Source: Ensifer sp. LCM 4579
Lineage (GTDB): Bacteria > Pseudomonadota > Alphaproteobacteria > Rhizobiales > Rhizobiaceae
Assembly (NCBI RefSeq): GCF_001854885.1
Contig: NZ_MDDV01000006.1
Coordinates: forward strand, 62,001 to 126,000
Direction: 5' to 3'
DNA: 64,000 bases
Positions within the stretch are counted from its first letter, which is position 1, and every line of letters starts with the position of its first letter. Shown here in pieces: positions 33,483 to 43,429 of the stretch. Both the position numbers and the translations under genes were made by a program. The notes under the pieces are model-generated. The model saw only the letters and a list, made by a program, of their open reading frames with translations, was not told where the DNA came from and did no database searches.

Positions 33483-35106
33483 TCTGCTTTCCGTAAAGAA
33501 CCTCAAGATCGAGGCGACGAGCTATCCGCCGGGCGAACCGCCGAAGGTGGTCACATTGGTCGAAGGCGTCTCCTTCGACCTCGAGAAGGGCAAGGTGCTG
33601 GGCCTGATCGGCGAATCCGGCGCCGGCAAGTCGACGATCGGCCTTTCGGCGCTCGCCTATGGCCGCGGCGGCGTCCGTATCACCGGCGGCGAAGTGCTGC
33701 TCGACGGCAAGGACATCCTGAAGCTCGACAAGACCGGCATTCGCATGATCCGTGGCGCCCGGGTGTGCTACGTCGCCCAATCCGCCGCTGCCGCCTTCAA
33801 CCCGGCCCACAAGCTGGGCGACCAGGTGATCGAAGCCTCGCTCCGCCACGGCATCATGACGCGCGAGGAAGCGAAGACGCGGGCGCTCTATCTTTTCCGG
33901 GTGCTCGGCCTTCCCAACCCGGAAAGCTTCGGCGAGCGCTATCCGCACCAGGTCTCCGGCGGGCAGTTGCAGCGCGCCATGACCGCCATGGCGCTCTGCC
34001 CCAATCCGGAGTTGATCGTCTTCGACGAACCGACGACGGCGCTCGACGTGACGACGCAGATCGACGTGCTCGCGGCCATCAAGCACGCGATCGAGGAAAC
34101 GCGTACGGCGGCGCTCTACATCACCCACGACCTCGCGGTCGTGGCGCAAGTCTCCGACGACATCATGGTGCTGCGCCATGGCAAGACCGTCGAATACGGC
34201 ACGACGAAGCAGGTGATCGAAGCCCCAAAGGAAGACTATACGCGGGCGCTGGTCAGCGTCCGCCAAACGAAGCGGGCAGAAGCCGAAGACCAATCCGGCG
34301 CACTTCTCAAGATCGAGCATGTCCATGCCGCCTATGGCAACGGCTTCAAGGTGCTGCATGACGTCTCGATGCATCTGCCGAAGGGTCAGACGCTGGCGAT
34401 CGTCGGCGAATCCGGCTCCGGCAAATCGACGCTGGCGCGCGTCATCACCGGGCTCCTCCCGCCGACCGAGGGGCGGATCACCTTCGAGGGCAAGGAATTG
34501 CCGCAGGCTCTGAAGAGCCGGACACAGGAGGAACTGCGCCGGATCCAGATGATCTACCAGATGGCGGACACGGCGATGAACCCGCGCCAGACGGTGCGCG
34601 ACATCATCGGGCGGCCGCTCTCCTTCTATTTCGGCATGCGAGGCGCGAGGAAGACCGAACGTATCAAGGAATTGCTCGACCAGATCGAGATGGGCGCACG
34701 CTTCCAGGACCGTTACCCGGCCGAGCTTTCCGGCGGACAGAAGCAGCGCGTCGCCATCGCCCGCGCGCTCGCCGCCAAGCCCGAACTCATCCTCTGCGAC
34801 GAGCCGACCTCGGCGCTCGACCCGCTTGTGGCCGAAGGCATCCTAAATCTGCTTTTGAAGCTTCAGGAGGAAACCGCTGTTTCCTATGTATTTATCACCC
34901 ACGACATCGCCATCGTCCGAGCCATTGCCGACAGCGTCGCCGTGATGCATCGCGGCCGACTGGTTCGCTTCGGGCCGAAATCGAAGGTGCTGTCGCCCCC
35001 CTTCGACGACTATACCGATCTCCTGCTGAAGTCGGTTCCGGAAATGGAGATCGGCTGGCTCGAAAGGGTGCTCGCGACTCGGCGCATGGAAAGCGCCGGG
35101 AATTGA
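33475..35106 (+). CDS. Fused DppD-DppF ABC ATPase
   Basis: A 543-residue tandem ATPase with two complete nucleotide-binding domains. First: GESGAGKSTIG, VSGGQLQRAMTAMAL, LIVFDEPTTALD. Second: GESGSGKSTLA, LSGGQKQRVAIARAL, LILCDEPTSALD. Most dpp/opp systems encode these as two proteins; the fused form is a common alternative in alphaproteobacteria. ATG at 33475 with AAGGAGG. In the second half the usual C-terminal oligopeptide-transporter tail with cysteines is not evident. Confidence 0.92.
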   Translation: MPDLLSVKNLKIEATSYPPGEPPKVVTLVEGVSFDLEKGKVLGLIGESGAGKSTIGLSALAYGRGGVRITGGEVLLDGKDILKLDKTGIRMIRGARVCYVAQSAAAAFNPAHKLGDQVIEASLRHGIMTREEAKTRALYLFRVLGLPNPESFGERYPHQVSGGQLQRAMTAMALCPNPELIVFDEPTTALDVTTQIDVLAAIKHAIEETRTAALYITHDLAVVAQVSDDIMVLRHGKTVEYGTTKQVIEAPKEDYTRALVSVRQTKRAEAEDQSGALLKIEHVHAAYGNGFKVLHDVSMHLPKGQTLAIVGESGSGKSTLARVITGLLPPTEGRITFEGKELPQALKSRTQEELRRIQMIYQMADTAMNPRQTVRDIIGRPLSFYFGMRGARKTERIKELLDQIEMGARFQDRYPAELSGGQKQRVAIARALAAKPELILCDEPTSALDPLVAEGILNLLLKLQEETAVSYVFITHDIAIVRAIADSVAVMHRGRLVRFGPKSKVLSPPFDDYTDLLLKSVPEMEIGWLERVLATRRMESAGN

Positions 35107-35199
35107 CGGCAGGCGGATCGGAGGCGCGCCCCTTTACGCCCGCCCCGCTCCTTCCGCTGCTTAAGATAGCGCGCCTGCAGGTGCATCTCGAGGAACAAC

Positions 35200-37194
35200 A
35201 TGACCGATCGCAACTTCACCGTCATCGAAAACGAATGGATCGCGCTCAAGGACGGAACTCGGCTTGCCGCGCGCATCTGGATGCCGGAGGGCACCGAGCA
35301 GAACCCGGTGCCGGCGGTGCTCGAATTCCTGCCCTATCGCAAGCGCGACGGCACAAGCGCGCGCGATGAATCGACCTATCCCGGATTCGCCGCAGCCGGC
35401 ATTGCCGGCGTTCGCGTCGACATCCGCGGATCGGGCGAATCCGAAGGCGTGATCGACGGCGAATACACGCCGCGCGAGCTGTCCGATGGGGTAGAGATCA
35501 TCGAATGGATCGCTGCGCAGCCCTGGTCGAACGGCAAGGTCGGCATGATGGGCATTTCCTGGGGCGGCTTCAACGCGCTGCAGGTGGCGGCCCTCAAACC
35601 GCCGGCCTTGAAGGCGGTGATCTCCATCGCCTCGACCGTCGACCGCTACAACGACGACATCCACTACAAGAACGGCTGCCACCTCTCCGCACAGCTCTCC
35701 TGGGCTGCGACCATGCTCGCTTATCAATCGCGCTCCCCCGATCCGGAACTCGTCGGCGAACGCTGGAAGGAAATGTGGCTGGAGCGGCTGGAGAACGAAC
35801 CCTTCTTCATCGAAGAATGGCTCGAACACCAGCGCCGCGACGACTTCTGGCGCCACGGCTCCATATGCGAAGACTTCGACGGCTTCCCTGTTCCGGCCCT
35901 CGTCATCGCCGGCTGGGCCGACGGCTACCGCAACACGCCGATCAAGGCGATCGAGGGGCTGGGCGACAGGGCCAAGGCGCTGATCGGCCCCTGGGTGCAC
36001 AAATATCCGCATTTCGCCTGGCCGAAGCCGCGGGCGGACTTCCTCAGCGAGGCGATCCGCTGGTGGAACCGCTGGCTGCGAGACGAACGGAACGATGCCG
36101 AGCAACTGCCGCAGATGCGCGCCTATATCCTCGACGGGCCGAGACCTGCACTCCGCCGCAATGAAGATCCCGGCCGCTGGGTCGCCAAGGATGTCTGGAC
36201 GACACCCGCGATGCGCTCATTCGGCATTGCCCGCGACGGCGGCCTCGCCAGCGGCCGTTCGAGAGAGGGAATCGGCGACGTCTACATCCGTTCGCCGCTC
36301 GACACCGGCACGGCCGCCGGCGAGTATTTCACCCTCAAGCCGGACGCGGAAATGGCAGGCGACCAGCGCATCGACGATGCCGGCTCCCTCACATTCGAGA
36401 CGCATCCTTTGCTCGAGGCTGAGGACTATCTCGGGCAACCGGTCCTCAGCCTCGACGTCAGTTGCGCCGCCGCGACCGCCAACCTGATCGCGCGCCTCGT
36501 CGACGTCCATCCGGACGGCACGGCGACCCGCGTCTCCTTCGGCGTGTTGAACCTCGCGCATCGCAACGGCAACGCAAAGCCGGTGCCGATGGAGAAGAAC
36601 CACAAGACGCGCATCACTCTCACGCTCGACGCCTGCGGCTACCGCTTCCGCGCCGGTCATCGTATCCGCCTGTCGCTGTCGACATCCTATTGGCCGATGA
36701 TCCTGCCGAGCCCAAGCGATCCCGGCCTGACGGTCGACACGGAGAGCCTGTCGCTTTCGCTGCCGCTCCTCGGGGACCACCGCGAAATCGTCGTGCCGCA
36801 GCCCGCCAATCCCAACCCGCTGCCGCATTATATCGCGCACTCGCAGCCGCAGACCCGACGGACGGTCGAACGCGACATGACGCGGGGAGTTACCCATTAC
36901 ACGATCTATGAGGACACAGGCCTCGTCGAGCACCCCGACACCGGCAATGCGACTGAGGACATACGCTGCGAAATCTGGTCGATCGCTCCCGACGATCCGC
37001 ATTCTGTGACGGGCGTCTCCACCTGGACCTGTATCGCCCGGCGCGATGGCAGATCCTTGAAGACGATCTCGAAGTCGCGACTTTCCTGCACCGGGAGCGA
37101 ATGGATCACCTCGGCCAAGGTCGAAGCCTTCGAGGAGGAGACAAAGATCTTTGAAAAGACCTTTGAGAAGCGCATCCGGCGGGACCTGATGTGA
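35200..37194 (+). CDS. CocE/NonD-family serine hydrolase (X-Pro dipeptidyl-peptidase-like)
   Basis: A 664-residue alpha/beta hydrolase of the cocaine-esterase family. Catalytic domain: DIRGSGESEG (oxyanion region), nucleophile Ser in GISWGGFNAL, Asp in IAGWADGYR, and His in GPWVHKYPHF. Residues ~330-560 form the family's jelly-roll C-terminal domain (DVYIRSPLDTGTAAGEY, FRAGHRIRLSLS). The last ~100 residues are extra. No signal peptide, so it acts in the cytoplasm on imported substrate. It lies 93 bp after the ABC ATPase in the same direction. Esters or Pro-containing peptides are both possible substrates. Confidence 0.85.
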   Translation: MTDRNFTVIENEWIALKDGTRLAARIWMPEGTEQNPVPAVLEFLPYRKRDGTSARDESTYPGFAAAGIAGVRVDIRGSGESEGVIDGEYTPRELSDGVEIIEWIAAQPWSNGKVGMMGISWGGFNALQVAALKPPALKAVISIASTVDRYNDDIHYKNGCHLSAQLSWAATMLAYQSRSPDPELVGERWKEMWLERLENEPFFIEEWLEHQRRDDFWRHGSICEDFDGFPVPALVIAGWADGYRNTPIKAIEGLGDRAKALIGPWVHKYPHFAWPKPRADFLSEAIRWWNRWLRDERNDAEQLPQMRAYILDGPRPALRRNEDPGRWVAKDVWTTPAMRSFGIARDGGLASGRSREGIGDVYIRSPLDTGTAAGEYFTLKPDAEMAGDQRIDDAGSLTFETHPLLEAEDYLGQPVLSLDVSCAAATANLIARLVDVHPDGTATRVSFGVLNLAHRNGNAKPVPMEKNHKTRITLTLDACGYRFRAGHRIRLSLSTSYWPMILPSPSDPGLTVDTESLSLSLPLLGDHREIVVPQPANPNPLPHYIAHSQPQTRRTVERDMTRGVTHYTIYEDTGLVEHPDTGNATEDIRCEIWSIAPDDPHSVTGVSTWTCIARRDGRSLKTISKSRLSCTGSEWITSAKVEAFEEETKIFEKTFEKRIRRDLM

Positions 37195-37230
37195 GGCCGT
37201 GGATGTCATAAGCCTTGCAGAGGATGGAGG

Positions 37231-38154
37231 ATGGATCTGCACCGTTCGAAACCGATGCCGGCCGAGCCGGAAATTCTCGCCTTCCACGTGCGTTGCGAAG
37301 CCTTCTATCCGGCTGACGCCGTGAATGCTTCCGTGGCGGATCAGCGGCGATACTACGACGCGCTCTGCGCCGAATTCGATGCGCCGACACCGGAGGGGCT
37401 GACGCGGCGAGATGCCCGCATCGGTGGCCGGATTCCGGTCCGCTGTTACCGGCCGGCGGAGGTCGCGACCGAGGCGCGCATTATTTATCTCCACGGCGGT
37501 GGCTTTGTCGTCGGTTCGCTCGACAGCCATGACGCCATTTGCGCAGAGTTGGCGGACGGCACGCGGGCGGAACTGGTCTCGGTAGACTATCGCCTGGCGC
37601 CGGAGCACGTCTGGCCCGCGGCCCACGAGGACTGCTACGGCGTGCTTAAGACGCTGATCGCCGAGCGGAAGCCGCTGGTGATCATCGGCGATAGTGCCGG
37701 CGGCAATCTCGCGGCCGGCGTCGTGCTCAGGGCCAATTCGGAAGGGCTTCCCGGCATCGCCGGACAAGTGCTGATCTATCCCGCGCTCGGCGGCGATCTT
37801 GTCGGCGGCTCCTATGTCGAGATGAGCGAAGCGCCCGGGCTTTCGACAGCGGATGTCGCCTATTACCGCGAGATCCTGAGGGCGCCGGCGGCCGATGTCT
37901 TTGCGCATCCGCTCAAGGCGAAGGATTTCGCCGGGCTGCCGCCAACCTATATAACCGCCGCCAGGTTCGACCCCCTACGCGACGACGCACGCAGCTATGC
38001 GGCTGAGCTTGCTGCCGCCGGCGTCGACGTCACCTTTCGGGAGGAGCCGCAGATGATCCACGCCTGGCTCCGGGCGCGGCATGTGAGCCCAGGAGCGCGG
38101 GAGGGCTTCCGCCGCCTCGTGGAGGGCGTGGCGAGACTGGTCGGAACGGCATGA
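37231..38154 (+). CDS. Alpha/beta hydrolase, hormone-sensitive-lipase family esterase
   Basis: A 307-residue esterase: HGGGFVVGSLDSHD is the HSL-family oxyanion motif, nucleophile Ser in GDSAGGNLAAG, and the C-terminal Asp (FDPLRDDARSY) and His (QMIHAWL) complete the triad. These enzymes cleave short acyl esters. The ATG at 37231 has GGATGGAGG directly upstream. It closes the ABC-hydrolase operon, so two different serine hydrolases follow one importer. Confidence 0.87.
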   Translation: MDLHRSKPMPAEPEILAFHVRCEAFYPADAVNASVADQRRYYDALCAEFDAPTPEGLTRRDARIGGRIPVRCYRPAEVATEARIIYLHGGGFVVGSLDSHDAICAELADGTRAELVSVDYRLAPEHVWPAAHEDCYGVLKTLIAERKPLVIIGDSAGGNLAAGVVLRANSEGLPGIAGQVLIYPALGGDLVGGSYVEMSEAPGLSTADVAYYREILRAPAADVFAHPLKAKDFAGLPPTYITAARFDPLRDDARSYAAELAAAGVDVTFREEPQMIHAWLRARHVSPGAREGFRRLVEGVARLVGTA

Positions 38155-38214
38155 GTGCGCGCCGGCTGCATGACTCCGCTTGCGTTCCTCCCCCGGCGCG
38201 TCTTAATTCGCCTC

Positions 38215-39123
38215 ATGGCATTCACGCTCCGGCAATTGCAATATTTCGTCGCCGTCGCCGAACAGGGCTCCGTCACCCGCGCGGCACAGAACCTGTCGAT
38301 CTCGCAGTCCTCGATCACCGAGGCGATCAAGGAACTTGAGGGAGACCTTGGCGTCGAGCTCTTCGACCGCCATCCGCGCGGGCTTTCCATCACCCATAAC
38401 GGCCACCAATTCCTGCGCCACGCGACCAAGATACTTGCCGATGTTTCCGATGCGCGGCGCAGCTTCTCCGACAGCCGCGAGGAGCGCGGCGGCAAGCTCA
38501 ATCTCGGCGTCACCTCGCTGGTTGCCGGTTACGTGCTCTCCGACCTGCTCGCCCGCTATCGCCGCGCCTGCCCCGGCGTCGAGGTGAGCGCCCTCGAAGA
38601 CAACGGCTCCTATCTCGAACACCTGCTGATCGGCGGCGAGCTCGATGTCGCGGTCATGGTGATCTCCAACCTGCGCGATCGCATGGCGCTGCAGGCGGAA
38701 ATCCTCGAAACGTCGCCCTACCGCCTGTGGCTGCCGATCGGCCATCCGCTCGTCAGCGCCGACATCATCTCGGTCGGGGATATCGCCAGGGAACCGCTGA
38801 TCATGCTCACGGTGGACGAGATCGAGGAGAACACCGGCAAGCTTCTGACGGCGCTCGGTGCGCGGCCGCATGTGGCATTCCGCACCCGCTCCGTCGAGGC
38901 CGTCCGGAGCCTGGTCGCAACCGGCGCCGGCATTGCGCTCCTGCCGGATCTCGTCTACCGGCCCTGGTCGCTCGAAGGCGACCGCATCGAGAGCCGCGAT
39001 GTCTCCGGCGCGCTGCCGGTGGTGCAGGTCGGCATGGTCTGGCGCAAGGGGTCGAGCCTGCCGCAATCGGCACGCGACTTCGTCGGCATCGCCGAGGCGG
39101 TGCGCAGCGCACGGCCCCGCTGA
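38215..39123 (+). CDS. LysR-family regulator of the polyamine operon
   Basis: A 302-residue LysR protein: N-terminal winged helix (LRQLQYFVAVAEQGSVTRAAQNLSISQ) and a two-lobed effector domain from ~residue 90. The family-conserved start is the ATG at 38215; upstream in-frame codons are not conserved in character. It ends 128 bp before the PotD-like gene, with a LysR-type palindrome just past its stop, so it probably controls the polyamine operon. It might also be co-transcribed with the hydrolase genes 60 bp upstream. Confidence 0.85.
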   Translation: MAFTLRQLQYFVAVAEQGSVTRAAQNLSISQSSITEAIKELEGDLGVELFDRHPRGLSITHNGHQFLRHATKILADVSDARRSFSDSREERGGKLNLGVTSLVAGYVLSDLLARYRRACPGVEVSALEDNGSYLEHLLIGGELDVAVMVISNLRDRMALQAEILETSPYRLWLPIGHPLVSADIISVGDIAREPLIMLTVDEIEENTGKLLTALGARPHVAFRTRSVEAVRSLVATGAGIALLPDLVYRPWSLEGDRIESRDVSGALPVVQVGMVWRKGSSLPQSARDFVGIAEAVRSARPR

Positions 39124-39134
39124 CCATAACGATT

Positions 39135-39147
39135 TCGGAATTTCCGA
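39135..39147 (+). promoter_or_regulatory. LysR-type operator upstream of the polyamine transporter
   Basis: TCGGAA-T-TTCCGA: a 6-bp inverted repeat with 1-nt centre that satisfies T-N11-A, 12 bp after the LysR stop and 105 bp before the binding-protein start. Confidence 0.55.
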
Positions 39148-39251
39148 TATCGGCATTCTGATTAATGAATTTGCGAATACGTCGAAACAGAGGCACGCTT
39201 CACCTCGGGAACAAAGCCGCTGAACGAGCGGCTCAACTGGGGAGACTTCCG

Positions 39252-40412
39252 ATGAAGCAGATGTTGAAATCCTGCACGGCGCTGACCCTGTCGCTCGGCC
39301 TCGCCGCCCCTGCCCTGGCGCAGGAGCCGCTGAAGGAGCTCGGAGCCGGTGAAGGCGCACTGTCGATCGTCGCCTGGCCCGGCTATATCGAGCGCGGCGA
39401 GACGGACAAGAACTACGACTGGGTCACCGAATTCGAGAACAAGACCGGCTGCAAGGTCAGCGTGAAGACCGCCGCTACCTCCGACGAGATGGTGGCGCTG
39501 ATGAATGAAGGCGGCTTCGATCTCGTCACCGCCTCGGGCGACGCCTCGCTGCGCCTCGTTGCCGGAAAGCGCGTCCAGCCGATCAACACCGATCTGATCC
39601 CTAGCTGGAAAACGATCGACGAGCGCATGCAGAACGCGCCCTGGCATACGGCCAACGGCGTCCATTACGGCACCCCCTATGTCTGGGGACCGAACGTGCT
39701 GATGTACAACACGGACGCGTTCAAGGGTGAGCCGCCGAAGAGCTGGAACGTCGTCTTCGAAGAAATGACGCTGCCCGACGGCAAATCCAACAAGGGCCGC
39801 ATCCAGGCCTATGACGGCCCCATCCATGTCGCCGACGCGGCCAACTACCTTATGGCGCACAAGCCCGAGCTCGGCATCAAGGACCCTTACGAGCTCAACG
39901 AGGACCAGTACAAGGCCGCCCTCGACCTGCTCCGCAATCAGCGCAAACTGGTCGGTCGCTACTGGCACGACGCCATGATCCAGATCGACGACTTCAAAAA
40001 TGAAGGCGTCGTCGCTTCCGGCTCATGGCCGTTCCAGGTCAACCTGATGCAGGCCGAGAAGCTGCCGATCGCCTCGGTCATTCCGGAAGAAGGAGTGACG
40101 GGCTGGGCCGACACGACCATGCTGCATGCCGACAGCGAGCATCCGAACTGTGCCTATATGTGGATGGAGCACACGCTGTCGCCGAAGGTGCAGGGCGACG
40201 TCTCCGCCTGGTTCGGCGCCAATCCCTCCGTTGGCGCCGCCTGCAAGGGCAACGAGCTTCTGACCGACGAAGGCTGCGCGACAAATGGCTACAACGACTT
40301 CGAGAGGGTCAAGTTCTGGAAGACGCCGGTAGCCAAATGCGAAAGCCAGGGCGAATGCGTGCCCTATCACCGCTGGGTATCGGACTATATCGGTGTGATC
40401 GGCGGGCGGTAA
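39252..40412 (+). CDS. Polyamine-type ABC substrate-binding protein, YdcS-like
   Basis: A 386-residue secreted receptor with a Sec signal (LKSCTALTLSLGLAAPALAQ). The PotD/PotF-like fold is seen in LSIVAWPGYIERGETDKNYDW, GGFDLVTASGDASLRLV and HYGTPYVWGPNVLMYNT. Cys pairs near the C-terminus (GAACKGNELLTDEGCA, AKCESQGECV) are characteristic of the YdcS group. It starts an operon with the same gene order as E. coli ydcSTUV-patD. ATG at 39252 with GGGGAGA upstream. Probable ligand: putrescine or a related amine. Confidence 0.9.
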   Translation: MKQMLKSCTALTLSLGLAAPALAQEPLKELGAGEGALSIVAWPGYIERGETDKNYDWVTEFENKTGCKVSVKTAATSDEMVALMNEGGFDLVTASGDASLRLVAGKRVQPINTDLIPSWKTIDERMQNAPWHTANGVHYGTPYVWGPNVLMYNTDAFKGEPPKSWNVVFEEMTLPDGKSNKGRIQAYDGPIHVADAANYLMAHKPELGIKDPYELNEDQYKAALDLLRNQRKLVGRYWHDAMIQIDDFKNEGVVASGSWPFQVNLMQAEKLPIASVIPEEGVTGWADTTMLHADSEHPNCAYMWMEHTLSPKVQGDVSAWFGANPSVGAACKGNELLTDEGCATNGYNDFERVKFWKTPVAKCESQGECVPYHRWVSDYIGVIGGR

Positions 40413-40424
40413 ACTGCCGCTTCT

Positions 40425-40621
40425 CCCTCCCCCTTGTGGGGAGGGTGGCCCGAAGGGCCGGGAGGGGTTTCCCGCGAAGCAAGTCCCCTCCCCAACCCTC
40501 CCCACGAGGGGGAGGGAGTTAGTCCCGAATGCCGCGCCGGCCGCGAGTCGCCTTCTCCCCGCAAGCGGGGAGAAGGTCGCGGTCCACCCTCCGCAGCTGC
40601 AGCGCAGCTGCTGCGGAGGAC
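40425..40621. repeat. Cluster of three palindromic repeats between binding-protein and ATPase genes
   Basis: Units: 40425-40467 and 40485-40517, an inverted pair of the family also found at 23372-23540; ~40552-40578 (CTTCTCCCCGC/GCGGGGAGAAG), an inverted copy of the unit at 25072; and an additional perfect 10-bp hairpin CCTCCGCAGC/GCTGCGGAGG (40588-40597 with 40610-40619). Together they fill the 248-bp gap inside the polyamine operon. Confidence 0.75.
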
Positions 40622-40660
40622 GGGCAGCGGGATGAGGGGCCGGAATCCTGGAGAATTTCT

Positions 40661-41656
40661 ATGACCGCCGTCCTTTTCGACAATGTTTCCCGCCACTTCG
40701 GCGCGGTGCGCGCCGTCGATCGCGTGAAGCTCTCGATCGCCGAGGGCGAGTTCTTTGCCATGCTCGGTCCGTCGGGCTCCGGCAAAACCACTTGCCTTAG
40801 GCTGATGGCCGGCTTCGAGCAGCCGACCAGCGGCCATATCGAGATTTTCGGCGAAACCGCCGAGGGCGTGCCCCCCTACCGGCGCAGCGTCAACACCGTC
40901 TTCCAGGACTACGCGCTCTTCCCGCATCTCTCCATCCTCGACAATGTCGCCTATGGCCTCATGGTCAGGGGGATCGGCCGCGAGGAACGGCGCAAGGCCG
41001 CCGAGGATGCGCTCGCCATGGTCAAGCTGCCGGGCTACGGCGAACGCCGGCCGGGGCAGCTTTCCGGCGGACAGCGGCAACGCGTGGCGCTTGCCCGCGC
41101 GCTCGTCAACAAGCCGAAAGTGCTGCTTCTCGACGAGCCGCTCGGCGCGCTCGATCTGAAGCTGCGCGAGCAGATGCAGGAGGAATTGAAAAGCCTGCAG
41201 CAATCGCTCGGCATCACCTTCGTCTTCGTCACCCACGATCAGGGCGAGGCGCTGTCCATGGCCGACCGTCTCGCCGTCTTCAACGAGGGGCGCATTCAGC
41301 AACTGGGCACGCCGGAGGAGGTATATAACCGCCCGAAGACCCGCTTCGTCGCCGATTTCGTCGGCTCGGCCAACGTGCTGCCGGTCGATCTCTGCCGCAG
41401 GCTTGGGCTGAAGGCGTCCTTCGCCAGCCTGAGGCCGGAGGCGGTGGCGATTGCGCCTGCCTCGAACGGCGCGCTCAGCCTTTCCGGCACGGTGGCGTCG
41501 CGCAGCTTCCTCGGCGCGACCAACCGCATCGTCGTCAATGTCGACGGCGCGCGCATCGCCGTCGCCAGCCCCGCCGCAAACGCCGTTCCCGCCATCGGCA
41601 GCCCCGTCACGCTCAGCTTCGCCGCCACCGATCTGCATCCAATGGAGGACGCATGA
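40661..41656 (+). CDS. Polyamine ABC transporter ATPase, YdcT/PotA-like
   Basis: A 331-residue ATPase: GPSGSGKTT Walker A, VFQDYALFPHL Q-loop, LSGGQRQRVALARAL signature, LLLDEPLGALD Walker B, FVTHDQGEAL switch, and a short C-terminal TOBE-type domain. ATG at 40661 after a TGGAG site that sits beyond the repeat cluster. Overlaps permease 1 by 4 bp. Confidence 0.92.
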   Translation: MTAVLFDNVSRHFGAVRAVDRVKLSIAEGEFFAMLGPSGSGKTTCLRLMAGFEQPTSGHIEIFGETAEGVPPYRRSVNTVFQDYALFPHLSILDNVAYGLMVRGIGREERRKAAEDALAMVKLPGYGERRPGQLSGGQRQRVALARALVNKPKVLLLDEPLGALDLKLREQMQEELKSLQQSLGITFVFVTHDQGEALSMADRLAVFNEGRIQQLGTPEEVYNRPKTRFVADFVGSANVLPVDLCRRLGLKASFASLRPEAVAIAPASNGALSLSGTVASRSFLGATNRIVVNVDGARIAVASPAANAVPAIGSPVTLSFAATDLHPMEDA

Positions 41657-42603
41657 CGACCGTTGCCGAGAGCTTTCCCCTTCCCGAGCGCCGCGGCACC
41701 GCCGGCCGCCTTTCCGACTTCTTCTGGAGGCACCCGCATGTGCTCCTGGCGATTCTCCTCGGACCGCCGCTGATCTGGCTCGGCATCGTCTATCTCGGCT
41801 CGCTCTTCGCGCTTCTCCTGCAAAGCTTCTTCTCGATCGACGACTTTTCAGGTCTCATCAATTACGAATTCACGCTTGCCACCTATCGCCAGCTCCTGAG
41901 CGAGGCCAATCTCGACATCATCATCAGGACGGTGGCGATGGCGGCCCTGGTGACGCTCGCCTCCGCCGTCATCGTCTTCCCGATCGCCTATTACGCCGCC
42001 CGCTACGCCCGCGGCAAAGGCAAGGCGCTGTTCTATCTCGCCGTCATGCTGCCGCTCTGGTCCAGCTATCTCGTCAAGGTCTATGCCTGGAAGCTGATCC
42101 TCGCCAAGGAAGGCATTCTCACCTGGTTCCTCGCCAAGCTGAACCTTCTCTGGCTGCTCGACGCCTGGCTAGCGCTTCCCATCGTCGGCGGCAGTTCGCT
42201 TTCGATCAGCTACACCGGCACCTTCATCGTCTTCGTCTATGTCTGGATGCCCTTCATGATCCTGCCGATCCAGGCGGCGCTGGAACGCGTGCCGGCCAAT
42301 CTGATCGAGGCCTCGTCCGATCTCGGCGGCACGCCGGCGCAGACATTCCGCCACGTCATTTTTCCGTTGGCGCTGCCCGGCATCGTCGCCGGATCGATCT
42401 TCACCTTCTCGTTGACGCTCGGCGACTACATCATCCCGCAGATCATCGGCTCGTCGCGGCTCTTCATCGGCCAGGCCGTCTATGCCCAGCAAGGCACCGC
42501 CGGCAACGTCCCGCTCGCCGCCGCCTTCACGGTCGTGCCGATCGTCATCATGGGAGCCTATCTCTGGATGGCCAAACGCATGGGAGCCTTCGATGCGCTC
42601 TGA
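41653..42603 (+). CDS. Polyamine ABC permease, YdcU/PotB-like
   Basis: A 316-residue permease with six hydrophobic segments and the EAA loop [22 protein letters not shown]. The long first periplasmic loop ([24 protein letters not shown]) is typical of PotB-type subunits. Overlaps the ATPase (4 bp) and the next permease (11 bp). Confidence 0.9.
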   Translation: MTTVAESFPLPERRGTAGRLSDFFWRHPHVLLAILLGPPLIWLGIVYLGSLFALLLQSFFSIDDFSGLINYEFTLATYRQLLSEANLDIIIRTVAMAALVTLASAVIVFPIAYYAARYARGKGKALFYLAVMLPLWSSYLVKVYAWKLILAKEGILTWFLAKLNLLWLLDAWLALPIVGGSSLSISYTGTFIVFVYVWMPFMILPIQAALERVPANLIEASSDLGGTPAQTFRHVIFPLALPGIVAGSIFTFSLTLGDYIIPQIIGSSRLFIGQAVYAQQGTAGNVPLAAAFTVVPIVIMGAYLWMAKRMGAFDAL

Positions 42604-43408
42604 GAAACCGAACCACGCCCCCCTCGGCCTGAAAATCGCCACCGCCGCCGGCCTCGCCTTCATGCATCTGCCGATCCTCCTGATCTTTCTTTACGCCTTC
42701 ACCACCGAGGAGAAGAGCTATCAATTCCCGCCGCCGGGGCTGACGGCGCAATGGTTCGCGGTCGCCTGGAGCCGGCCGGATGTCTGGGCGGCGCTGACGC
42801 TCTCTCTCAAGGTGGCATCGATCGCGACCGCCACCGCACTCGTGCTCGGCACGCTCTGCGCGGCGGCCGTCAGCCAGACGCGCTTTTTTGGCCGCGAGGC
42901 GATCTCGCTCCTCGTCATCCTGCCGATCGCGCTTCCCGGCATCATCACCGGCATCGCGCTCAGATCGGCATTCTCGATCGCCGAGATCCCGTTTTCCTTC
43001 TGGACCATCGTGCTCGGCCACGCCACTTTCTGCATCGTTGTCGTCTACAACAATGCGGTTGCCCGCTTCCGGCGCATCTCCGGCTCTCTGATCGAGGCGT
43101 CGATGGATCTCGGCGCCGACGGCTTCCAGACCTTCCGCTATGTCATCCTGCCGAATATCGGCACGGCGCTGCTTGCCGGCGGCATGCTCGCTTTCGCGCT
43201 GTCCTTCGACGAGGTGATCGTCACCACCTTCACGGCCGGTCAGCAGTCGACCCTGCCGATCTGGATGCTCGAGGAGCTGATCCGACCGCGCCAGCGCCCG
43301 GTCACCAATGTCGTCGCCATGATCGTCGTGATCGTCACCTTTCTGCCGATCCTCGGCGCCTACTACCTCACCCGCGACGGCGACAAGGTTGCCGGCGCCG
43401 GCAAATGA
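42593..43408 (+). CDS. Polyamine ABC permease, YdcV/PotC-like
   Basis: A 271-residue permease: N-terminal [21 protein letters not shown] is the PotC-type signature; EAA loop [41 protein letters not shown] is the conserved C-terminal part. Its ATG at 42593 overlaps the previous gene by 11 bp. Confidence 0.9.
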   Translation: MRSEKPNHAPLGLKIATAAGLAFMHLPILLIFLYAFTTEEKSYQFPPPGLTAQWFAVAWSRPDVWAALTLSLKVASIATATALVLGTLCAAAVSQTRFFGREAISLLVILPIALPGIITGIALRSAFSIAEIPFSFWTIVLGHATFCIVVVYNNAVARFRRISGSLIEASMDLGADGFQTFRYVILPNIGTALLAGGMLAFALSFDEVIVTTFTAGQQSTLPIWMLEELIRPRQRPVTNVVAMIVVIVTFLPILGAYYLTRDGDKVAGAGK

Positions 43409-43429
43409 TAACCTGAAGGGAGAACAGAC

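Noticed and set aside
36217-37908. 563-codon antisense open frame across the two hydrolase genes
   Set aside because: Runs through two genes with intact catalytic motifs on the plus strand.
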